Shown: positions 57,814-64,000 of the stretch, piece by piece
Numbering within the stretch: position 1 is the stretch's first letter
Layout of the letters: each line of letters opens with the position of its first letter
Source of the DNA: Enterobacteriaceae bacterium 89
Lineage (GTDB): Bacteria > Pseudomonadota > Gammaproteobacteria > Enterobacterales > Enterobacteriaceae
Reading direction: 5' to 3'
Length of the DNA stretch: 64,000 bases
NCBI GenBank assembly: GCA_014156375.1
Contig: RQJH01000001.1
Coordinates: 186,001-250,000 of the forward strand
Made by a program: the position numbers and the translations under genes
The notes under the pieces: model-generated
Seen by the model: the letters and a program-made list of their open reading frames with translations, nothing else
Told to the model about the DNA's origin: nothing
Databases searched by the model: none

Positions 57814-59403
57814 TTAGTGCTCGCGGGTTTTGCGGAATTGCACCTCAGGATAACGTTCCTGAGTCAGATTGAGGTTCACCATGGTTGGGGCGATATAAGT
57901 CAGGTTGTCGCCACCGTCCAGCGCCAGCTGAACTTCGTTCTTACGCTTAAACTCTTCGAACTTCTTCACGTCAGTGCTTTCCACCCAACGCGCCGTGGCG
58001 ACGTTTACGGATTCGTAAATCGCTTCCACGTTGTACTCGCTCTTCAGGCGGGCCACGACCACATCAAACTGCAGCACACCGACTGCGCCAACGATCAGAT
58101 CGTTGTTAGCAATCGGACGGAACACCTGCACCGCGCCCTCTTCAGAGAGCTGAACCAGCCCTTTCAGCAGCTGTTTCTGCTTCAGCGGATCTTTCAGGCG
58201 AATACGACGGAACAGCTCCGGCGCGAAGTTCGGGATACCGGTGAACTTCATCATTTCACCCTGGGTGAAGGTATCACCAATCTGGATAGTGCCGTGGTTA
58301 TGCAGGCCGATGATATCGCCCGGATAGGCTTCTTCAACGTGAGAACGGTCGCCTGCCATAAAGGTCAGCGCGTCGGAAATGACCACGTCTTTACCAATAC
58401 GCACCTGACGCAGCTTCATTCCTTTTTCATATTTACCGGACACCACGCGCATAAAGGCTACGCGGTCGCGGTGTTTCGGGTCCATGTTGGCCTGAATCTT
58501 GAAGACGAAGCCGGTGAATTTTTCATCCTGGGCGGTCACTTCACGGGTATCCGTTTTACGTGGCATTGGCGCTGGGGCCCACTCCACCAGACCGTCCAGC
58601 ATGTGGTCTACGCCGAAGTTGCCGAGCGCGGTACCAAAGAACACCGGAGTAATTTCGCCAGCCAGGAACAGCTCTTTGTCGAATTCGTTGGATGCACCCT
58701 GCACCAGCTCCAGCTCATCGCGCAGCTGCTGTGCCAGGTCTTCACCCACCGCTGCATCCAGCTCCGGGCTGTTCAGGCCTTTAACAATGCGCACTTCCTG
58801 GATGGTGTGACCTTTACCGGTCTGATACAGGTAAGTTTCATCTTTATAGAGATGGTAAACGCCTTTGAACAGCTTGCCGCAGCCAATAGGCCAGGTGATC
58901 GGCGCGCAGCCGATTTTCAGCTCACGCTCAACCTCATCCAGCACTTCCATCGGATCGCGGATATCACGGTCGAGTTTGTTCATGAAGGTCAGGATCGGCG
59001 TATCGCGCAGACGGGTCACTTCCATCAGCTTACGGGTACGATCTTCAACGCCCTTCGCGGCATCGATAACCATCAGGCAGCAGTCCACTGCCGTCAGCGT
59101 ACGATAGGTATCTTCAGAGAAGTCTTCGTGGCCCGGGGTGTCGAGCAGGTTCACCAGACAGTCGTGATACGGGAACTGCATCACGGAGGTGGTGATAGAA
59201 ATCCCACGCTGTTTTTCCATCTCCATCCAGTCGGATTTGGCATGCTGGCTGGAGCCACGGCCTTTTACCGTACCGGCGGTCTGGATAGCCTGTCCGAACA
59301 GCAGCACTTTTTCAGTGATGGTCGTTTTACCGGCATCCGGGTGAGAGATGATGGCAAAAGTGCGGCGTTTGGCCACCTCTTGCAGATAAGGAGACAACGT
59401 CAT
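57814..59403 (-). CDS. prfC: Peptide chain release factor 3
   Basis: Translational GTPase that recycles RF1 and RF2 from the ribosome after termination. The 529 residues match E. coli in length. G motifs: [10 protein letters not shown] (P-loop), the switch [17 protein letters not shown], and NKLD in FMNKLDRD. It is monocistronic between yjjG and osmY. Confidence 0.98.
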   Translation of the reverse strand: MTLSPYLQEVAKRRTFAIISHPDAGKTTITEKVLLFGQAIQTAGTVKGRGSSQHAKSDWMEMEKQRGISITTSVMQFPYHDCLVNLLDTPGHEDFSEDTYRTLTAVDCCLMVIDAAKGVEDRTRKLMEVTRLRDTPILTFMNKLDRDIRDPMEVLDEVERELKIGCAPITWPIGCGKLFKGVYHLYKDETYLYQTGKGHTIQEVRIVKGLNSPELDAAVGEDLAQQLRDELELVQGASNEFDKELFLAGEITPVFFGTALGNFGVDHMLDGLVEWAPAPMPRKTDTREVTAQDEKFTGFVFKIQANMDPKHRDRVAFMRVVSGKYEKGMKLRQVRIGKDVVISDALTFMAGDRSHVEEAYPGDIIGLHNHGTIQIGDTFTQGEMMKFTGIPNFAPELFRRIRLKDPLKQKQLLKGLVQLSEEGAVQVFRPIANNDLIVGAVGVLQFDVVVARLKSEYNVEAIYESVNVATARWVESTDVKKFEEFKRKNEVQLALDGGDNLTYIAPTMVNLNLTQERYPEVQFRKTREH

Positions 59404-59494
59404 AATCAGTTCTTCTTAAGTAAACGCAGCAGCTTGCCGCGCATGTTGAATACGAAAAATGCGGCTATTTTACCCGTAAGGCGGGGGCTGACAA

Positions 59495-60175
59495 TCAATG
59501 TTTACACAGGAGTTGCTCCAGCTCGCTAAGGGAGGTCACCGTCCAGGTCGGCTTGATATGTTCCGGCAACGCCTGCTGATGTTCATTCAGCCAGCAGGTT
59601 GAAAGCCCTGCATTATTGCCGCCGAGAATATCAGAAGCGGCAGTGTCGCCGACCATCAGCACCCGTGAACGATCGGGATTGCCCGCCTGTTCAAGGGCAT
59701 AGTTAAAGATGCGCGCGTCCGGTTTCGCCACGCCCACCTCTTCAGAAATAATCAGTAAATCAAAATGCTCCCGCAGGCCGGTGCGCTCAAGGCGAATCTG
59801 CTGCAAAGACGTGAAGCCGTTAGTGATGATGCCCATCTTCACTTTCCCCTGTAGGGAATTCAGCAGCGATACCGCGCCCGGCAGCGGCGCACAGATCTCG
59901 GCCATCGCATTCATAAAGGCATCATTCAAATCGCCGGCCTTCACGTTAAGACGAGCGGCCCAGCTTTCAAAACGCTGATGCTGCAACTGCAGCGAAGTGA
60001 TCGCCCCGTTCTGGTAGTCGACCCACAGCGGTTTATTGACGGCCTGATAGTCCTGGAAATCTTCCGCGGTGAAAGTCACGCTGTAGTCGAGAAACATCCG
60101 CTGTAAGCCGCTGAACGAGTCGAAAGTAAACAGCGTTTCGTCGGCATCAAAGAAAATCCAGTCCCACTTCTTCAT
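59495..60175 (-). CDS. yjjG: Pyrimidine nucleotidase YjjG
   Basis: HAD-superfamily 5'-nucleotidase, 226 residues, active in E. coli on dUMP, dTMP and modified pyrimidine nucleotides. HAD motifs: FFDADETLF (nucleophile Asp), ITNGFT, and [11 protein letters not shown] followed by MVGDTAASD. It follows rimI by 14 nt on the same strand. Confidence 0.96.
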   Translation of the reverse strand: MKKWDWIFFDADETLFTFDSFSGLQRMFLDYSVTFTAEDFQDYQAVNKPLWVDYQNGAITSLQLQHQRFESWAARLNVKAGDLNDAFMNAMAEICAPLPGAVSLLNSLQGKVKMGIITNGFTSLQQIRLERTGLREHFDLLIISEEVGVAKPDARIFNYALEQAGNPDRSRVLMVGDTAASDILGGNNAGLSTCWLNEHQQALPEHIKPTWTVTSLSELEQLLCKH

Positions 60176-60189
60176 CTTAAGCCCTTGTC

Positions 60190-60636
60190 TTACATACTGA
60201 TTGGCAGTGCCATAATTATCGCATCCTCACGCCCTTCCGCGGTTGGATAGTAGTTGCGCCGGATAGTCGCCTCGTTAAAGCCTAAGCTTTCGTAGAGTGC
60301 GATGGCAGCGACGTTCGACGCACGAACTTCCAGCCACAGCGTGACAACGCCGCGTTTTTCTACTTCATCAATCACCTGTTCCAACAGCTCGCGCCCTAAC
60401 CCACGGCGCTGCCAGGCCGGATCGACCGCAATATTGAACAGCGTGGCTTCATCCAGCACGATTTGGGTGATGGCGAAAGCCGCCATTTCACCGTCTACCG
60501 TCAGTTGCAGGTTGAGATAGCGCTCCCCCTGATTGCTGGCGAGCGTTTGCTCGCTCCACGGGAAGGCGTGAGCGCGCTGCTCTATTTGCCAGGCGCGCGG
60601 TAAATCAGTCTGACTGAGGGAAGAAATCGTGTTCAT
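60190..60636 (-). CDS. rimI: Ribosomal protein S18 alanine N-acetyltransferase
   Basis: GNAT enzyme acetylating the N-terminus of ribosomal protein S18. The 148 residues carry the acetyl-CoA loop [12 protein letters not shown] and the C-terminal [18 protein letters not shown]. It overlaps the end of holD by 32 nt, as in E. coli, so the pair is translationally coupled. Confidence 0.97.
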   Translation of the reverse strand: MNTISSLSQTDLPRAWQIEQRAHAFPWSEQTLASNQGERYLNLQLTVDGEMAAFAITQIVLDEATLFNIAVDPAWQRRGLGRELLEQVIDEVEKRGVVTLWLEVRASNVAAIALYESLGFNEATIRRNYYPTAEGREDAIIMALPISM

Positions 60637-61018
60637 GAGCGCAAATTTGTTGCCAGAGTGCGGTACGAGCCGCCACGCTGGTTCGGAGTTGTTCGAAGGC
60701 CGGAGTCACGACCTGAGCGCCTTCCAGCGCAACAGGTTCACATTCCCCCAGACGCCAGCTGTGACAGCGCCCTTTTTCAGGCAGCATGGCGACCCTGTCT
60801 GGCGTGAGCTGCAACACCTGGTCCGGTGTAACAGCCAGCGCACGCAGGATATCGCCCACCAGCGGTTCAGTCAGTGAAGGCAGCGCTTCGGCCACCATCA
60901 CCAGACGAATATGCTCAGGCAGAGAGATCGCAATTTCCCCCTGTAACACCGCCGGGCGGCGCAAAGACCACTGGGTAATGCCCAGTTGCTGTAGTTGCCA
61001 GTCTCGTCGGGATGTCAT
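60605..61018 (-). CDS. holD: DNA polymerase III psi subunit
   Basis: Psi subunit linking the clamp loader to the chi subunit and to SSB in the replisome. The 137 residues open with the conserved TSRRDWQLQQLGITQWSLRRP, which contacts the clamp loader. ATG at 61018 matches E. coli; the frame is open 60 nt further upstream. Order holD-rimI-yjjG. Confidence 0.96.
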   Translation of the reverse strand: MTSRRDWQLQQLGITQWSLRRPAVLQGEIAISLPEHIRLVMVAEALPSLTEPLVGDILRALAVTPDQVLQLTPDRVAMLPEKGRCHSWRLGECEPVALEGAQVVTPAFEQLRTSVAARTALWQQICAHEHDFFPQSD

Positions 61019-61098
61019 TGCGGGTTTCTCCTGTCTGTCAGGCGCGGAAATATAGCAAATTCGACGAAGTTGCGCCAATAAAGCAGGGAGGCAGCCTT

Positions 61099-61222
61099 GT
61101 CATATAGCTTAAATAATTCGAGTTACAGCAAGGCGGCAAGACTGTGAATCCCCAGGAGCTTACTCAAGTAAGTGACTGGGGTGAGCAGGCGCAGCCAACG
61201 CAGATGTAACTTGAAGTATGAC
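61099..61222. repeat. ERIC element between holD and rsmC
   Basis: An enterobacterial repetitive intergenic consensus unit of about 124 bp. The central GTGAATCCCCAGGAGCTTAC and AAGTAAGTGACTGGGGTGAG blocks are the classical ERIC sequences, and the ends (GTCAT.. / ..ATGAC) are inverted. Its right edge reaches the rsmC promoter. Confidence 0.93.
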
Positions 61223-61241
61223 GGCTATAAATGTGTATAAT
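61211..61241 (+). promoter_or_regulatory. Probable rsmC promoter
   Basis: A perfect TATAAT at 61236-61241 lies 31 nt before the rsmC start. The best -35 is TTGAAG at 61211-61216 (19-nt spacer), inside the right end of the ERIC element. Confidence 0.55.
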
Positions 61242-61272
61242 CTCGCCCGTCTTTAATTGAGGATGACTCTTT

Positions 61273-62301
61273 ATGTCTGCATTGACCCCGGCAAGTGAAG
61301 TCTTGCTGCGCCACAGTGATGATTTCGAACAAAGCCGCATTCTGTTTGCCGGTGATCTGCAGGATGACCTGCCCGCTCGTCTGGAGACGGCCTTCAGCCG
61401 TGCGCACACTCAGCAGTTTCACCACTGGCAGGCATTAAGCCGCCAGATGGGTGGCAAAGTCCGCTTCAGCCTGACCGCCGAAGCCGCCGACGTTGCCGAC
61501 TGCGATACGCTGATTTACTACTGGCCGAAGAATAAGCCAGAGGCGCTGTATCAGCTGACCAACATTCTGTCCCTTCTACCAACCGGTACCGACATTTTCG
61601 TCGTGGGTGAAAACCGTAGCGGCGTGCGCAGCGCTGAACAGATGCTGGCAGAATTTGCCCCGCTGAATAAGGTCGACAGCGCCCGCCGCTGCGGTCTGTA
61701 TCACGGCCGTCTGGAAAAACAGCCTTCATTCAACGCCGAAAGCTATTGGGGCGAGTACCAGCTCGACGGCCTGACCGTGAAAACCCTGCCTGGCGTATTC
61801 AGCCGCGACGGTCTGGATGTTGGCAGCCAGCTGCTGCTTTCCACCCTGACGCCGCACACCAAAGGCAAAGTGCTGGATGTGGGCTGCGGAGCCGGCGTGC
61901 TGGCAACCGTGCTGGCCAGCCACTCTCCTAAAGTGCGTCTGACGCTGTGTGACGTTAGCGCTCCGGCGGTAGAAGCCAGCCGCGCTACGCTTGCCGCGAA
62001 CGAACTCGAAGGCGATGTGTTTGCGAGCAACGTGTTCTCCGAAGTGACCGGTCGCTTTGACATGATCATTTCCAACCCGCCTTTCCATGATGGCCTGCAA
62101 ACCAGTCTGGAAGCCGCACAGCAGCTGATCCGCGGTGCCGTACGCCACCTGAACAGCGGCGGTGAGCTGCGGATCGTGGCCAACGCCTTCCTGCCTTATC
62201 CGAAAGTGCTGGATGAAACCTTTGGCTTCCACGAAGTCATTGCCCAAACCGGTCGCTTTAAGGTCTACCGTACGGTAATGACCCGCCAGGCGAAGAAGTA
62301 A
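61273..62301 (+). CDS. rsmC: 16S rRNA G1207 methyltransferase RsmC
   Basis: Methylates N2 of G1207 in 16S rRNA in the 30S subunit. The 342 residues are two duplicated Rossmann-like halves. The C-terminal half is catalytic, with [12 protein letters not shown] (SAM site) and SNPPFHDG (NPPF catalytic motif). GAGG precedes the ATG. Confidence 0.98.
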   Translation: MSALTPASEVLLRHSDDFEQSRILFAGDLQDDLPARLETAFSRAHTQQFHHWQALSRQMGGKVRFSLTAEAADVADCDTLIYYWPKNKPEALYQLTNILSLLPTGTDIFVVGENRSGVRSAEQMLAEFAPLNKVDSARRCGLYHGRLEKQPSFNAESYWGEYQLDGLTVKTLPGVFSRDGLDVGSQLLLSTLTPHTKGKVLDVGCGAGVLATVLASHSPKVRLTLCDVSAPAVEASRATLAANELEGDVFASNVFSEVTGRFDMIISNPPFHDGLQTSLEAAQQLIRGAVRHLNSGGELRIVANAFLPYPKVLDETFGFHEVIAQTGRFKVYRTVMTRQAKK

Positions 62302-62309
62302 TCCCTCCG

Positions 62310-62333
62310 GCCCGGAGCCTTCTGACTCCGGGC
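62310..62333 (+). terminator. Hairpin after rsmC
   Basis: GCCCGGAG/CTCCGGGC stem with an 8-nt loop directly after the rsmC stop. It has no T-tract, so termination may need Rho. Confidence 0.5.
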
Positions 62334-62397
62334 AAGCGCGCTACCGCTGACAAACGCCCATTTTTGCGACAGTTAAAGAAGTAAGTACAATTAACAG

Positions 62398-62425
62398 TTG
62401 ACGAAAACCGGAAAACCACTAGAAT
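62398..62425 (+). promoter_or_regulatory. Promoter of the tRNA-Leu cluster
   Basis: TTGACG (62398-62403), a 16-nt spacer and TAGAAT (62420-62425), followed by a GC-rich discriminator GCGCCTCC as in stable-RNA promoters under stringent control. Confidence 0.85.
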
Positions 62426-62466
62426 GCGCCTCCGTAGTAGCGATTCTTTTCAGGAATCGATGGTAT

Positions 62467-62552
62467 GCGAAGGTGGCGGAATTGGTAGACGCGCTAGCTT
62501 CAGGTGTTAGTGTCCTTAGGATGTGGGGGTTCGAGTCCCCCCCCTCGCACCA
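62467..62552 (+). tRNA. tRNA-Leu(CAG), copy 1
   Basis: 86-nt class II tRNA ending in encoded CCA. The anticodon loop TTCAGGT carries CAG. Long variable arm, T arm GGGGG-TTCGAGT-CCCCC. Sequence-identical to copy 3. Corresponds to one of E. coli leuQ/leuP/leuV. Confidence 0.97.
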
Positions 62553-62580
62553 TATACTACGAAGATATTGCTCACACTGG

Positions 62581-62667
62581 GCGACGGTGGCGGAATTGGT
62601 AGACGCGCTAGCTTCAGGTGTTAGTGTCCTTACGGACGTGGGGGTTCAAGTCCCCCCCCTCGCACCA
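62581..62667 (+). tRNA. tRNA-Leu(CAG), copy 2
   Basis: 87-nt class II tRNA with anticodon CAG and encoded CCA. It differs from copies 1 and 3 in base 5 (C for A), in the variable arm (GTCC-TTAC-GGAC) and in the T loop (TTCAAGT for TTCGAGT), and is closer to the E. coli form there. Confidence 0.97.
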
Positions 62668-62700
62668 AAGAGGGCAATATCAAAAAAATAAGATGACTGT

Positions 62701-62786
62701 GCGAAGGTGGCGGAATTGGTAGACGCGCTAGCTTCAGGTGTTAGTGTCCTTAGGATGTGGGGGTTCGAGTCCCCCCCCTCGCACCA
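62701..62786 (+). tRNA. tRNA-Leu(CAG), copy 3
   Basis: 86-nt class II tRNA with anticodon CAG and encoded CCA, identical to copy 1. Last gene of the three-tRNA transcript. No clear terminator is visible behind it. Confidence 0.97.
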
Positions 62787-62808
62787 ATTATCTTATTCAC
62801 TTCTGGTT

Positions 62809-63048
62809 TTATCCCATCAGTTTCAAATTCATCATCATCAGTATCATCCCGCTAATCAGTGCAATTGCCGATGGCAGTAACACGAAATGACGCCATTGCT
62901 GGTGCCAGATCATCGTCGATGTCAGCAGCAAGCCCAGCACCACCAGGCCTTTCCAGGTTTCTGCCGATAGCCCGACAAACCCCAATGCCGTCAACACCAC
63001 GCCCGGGATCAGTACGCCCCATCCACTGCCTAACGCCCGCTGCAACAT
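62809..63048 (-). CDS. yjjZ: Small membrane protein, DUF1435 family (YjjZ-like)
   Basis: A 79-residue protein with two or three hydrophobic helices (VLIPGVVLTALGFVGL, GLVVLGLLLTSTMIW, LLPSAIALISGMILMMM). It starts MLQRALGSGWGVL and is, from memory, homologous to E. coli YjjZ and Salmonella DUF1435 proteins of unknown function. ATG at 63048 fits the family better than one 39 nt upstream. Two near-consensus Fur boxes lie directly upstream, so it should be repressed by Fur when iron is plentiful. Confidence 0.8.
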   Translation of the reverse strand: MLQRALGSGWGVLIPGVVLTALGFVGLSAETWKGLVVLGLLLTSTMIWHQQWRHFVLLPSAIALISGMILMMMNLKLMG

Positions 63049-63066
63049 GATTTCAACTCTCAAATC

Positions 63067-63103
63067 GATAATGATAACCAATATCATATGATAATTTTTA
63101 TCA
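63067..63103 (-). promoter_or_regulatory. Tandem Fur boxes upstream of the YjjZ-like gene
   Basis: GATAATGATAACCAATATC (63067-63085) matches the 19-bp Fur consensus at 17 positions. TGATAATTTTTATCA (63089-63103) is a second 7-1-7 type site. They cover the region 20-55 nt before the DUF1435 gene. Confidence 0.85.
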
Positions 63104-63300
63104 TTTGTCAGCGAGCGCAGAAAAGCCTGTCGTTCTTTACCTTCGTCCGGGTGACACTCCCGGGAGAAGGTGATAAATTGTGCGAAAAATCCGAATTGAT
63201 GAGTATTACTGATAATTTCACGCGACTCGTTCCCGCGTCGATTTTGTCATTCCCGATCGGAATTCATCTATATTCTCATAATAAATAACGACTTCCTGAC

Positions 63301-64000
63301 ATGACATCACAATCCTGGCGTTCATTACGTATTAAAAAATATCAATTTTCCCTGCGTCTGTTTTTATTTTTGAATTTAACGTCCTCTATTTTTTCTATGC
63401 TCAGCCCGGTATACCACGTGGCGGCGATAACGCTGCCTCTGGTGATCATTACGCTGGGCAGTGCTGGCCTGCTGCTGGGCCACTGGACCTGGCGCGAAAA
63501 GAAAATCAATATTCCGGTTATCTCCATACTATTTGGCTGCTTATGGGCGTGGCATGTCGCTATTAAATCGCCATTAATGCAGCAGCCCAATTTCAACTAT
63601 TTGGTTATCGCCCTTTTAAGCGTGCTTTTTGTGGGTGCGATCGCTTTTTCTAATAATATCATCGCATTTACCCTGCACTCATTCCCCGTGCTGGTCACCT
63701 GCCTCTGGCTCGGTGAGGGCGACCAATGGGTAAGAATGGTTTATTGTTTTGCTCTGCCAGTGATCGGCATTTCCATCCAAAGCGTGATCCAAAAGCGCAA
63801 CGATCGTTTTGCCCAGGGACTCATGGGCAAGCTGCTGGAAGAGCGCCAGACCCTGAATGACTTAAGCATGCTCGATCCTCTGACCGGCCTGTACAACCGC
63901 CGGGGTTTACAGAACAGACTCGATACTTTATTTGCCCTGGATACCGGCGACCACTTCGTGCTGCTGCTCGATATTGATTATTTCAAAGCCTATAACGACC
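63301..64000 (+). CDS. Membrane diguanylate cyclase (GGDEF), 3' part outside window
   Basis: First 233 codons of an inner-membrane GGDEF protein that would make cyclic-di-GMP. The N-terminal 165 residues are about five to six hydrophobic helices (a MASE-type sensor). The GGDEF domain starts at about residue 191 (LSMLDPLTGLYNRRGL) and includes the metal-binding LLLDIDYFKAYND at the very end. The GG(D/E)EF signature itself lies beyond the window, so activity cannot be judged. It resembles Salmonella STM4551 in position and architecture, from memory. Confidence 0.88.
   Translation, partial: MTSQSWRSLRIKKYQFSLRLFLFLNLTSSIFSMLSPVYHVAAITLPLVIITLGSAGLLLGHWTWREKKINIPVISILFGCLWAWHVAIKSPLMQQPNFNYLVIALLSVLFVGAIAFSNNIIAFTLHSFPVLVTCLWLGEGDQWVRMVYCFALPVIGISIQSVIQKRNDRFAQGLMGKLLEERQTLNDLSMLDPLTGLYNRRGLQNRLDTLFALDTGDHFVLLLDIDYFKAYND

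Overview
The window is a stretch of enterobacterial chromosome, inverted relative to Escherichia coli K-12 numbering. It runs across the conventional origin of the map, from rihC-ispH through dnaKJ, thrABC, arcA and deoCABD to the leuQPV tRNA cluster. Gene content, near-E. coli protein sequences, ERIC and REP repeats, and accessory genes typical of Enterobacter, Citrobacter and Salmonella relatives point to a member of the Enterobacteriaceae close to Enterobacter or Citrobacter. The species cannot be fixed from this sequence alone.

Layout. 1-9.2 kb: rihC (cut by the edge), ispH-fkpB-lspA-ileS-ribF, rpsT, and the nhaA-nhaR sodium/proton antiport pair. 9.3-14.7 kb: an accessory island where E. 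coli K-12 has the hokC/mokC toxin locus. It holds a signal-peptide-less GH18 chitinase with a chitin-binding domain, an unknown 216-residue protein, a short ToxR/CadC-like membrane regulator, a GH108-type muramidase (endolysin), a three-helix holin and a LysR regulator. 14.8-25.7 kb: dnaJ-dnaK with sigma-32 promoters, yaaW, satP, an MHS-family transporter, mog, talB, yaaJ, yaaA and yaaX. 25.8-30.8 kb: the threonine operon with its leader peptide and attenuator. 30.9-46.3 kb: yjtD, yjjY, arcA, creA (without creBCD), rob, gpmB, yjjX, trpR, slt, ettA, nadR, radA, serB, a GNAT acetyltransferase, smp and lplA. 46.3-55.4 kb: the deoCABD nucleoside catabolic operon with its long-range DeoR operators, the glycyl-radical pair yjjI-yjjW, a CNT nucleoside transporter and yjjV. 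55.4-64 kb: yjjU, ytjA, osmY, prfC, yjjG, rimI-holD, an ERIC element, rsmC, three tRNA-Leu(CAG) genes, a Fur-box-controlled yjjZ-like gene and the start of a membrane diguanylate cyclase.

Most of the window is ordinary core genome. The part most worth attention is the 9.3-14.7 kb island. A chitinase with no export signal, next to a holin, a muramidase and two dedicated regulators but no other phage genes, matches the logic of a holin/endolysin (type 10) secretion system. This version differs from the known chiWXYZ arrangement. Holin and endolysin face each other on opposite strands behind different regulators, no spanin genes are visible, and an unknown signal-less protein sits immediately downstream of the chitinase as a possible second cargo.
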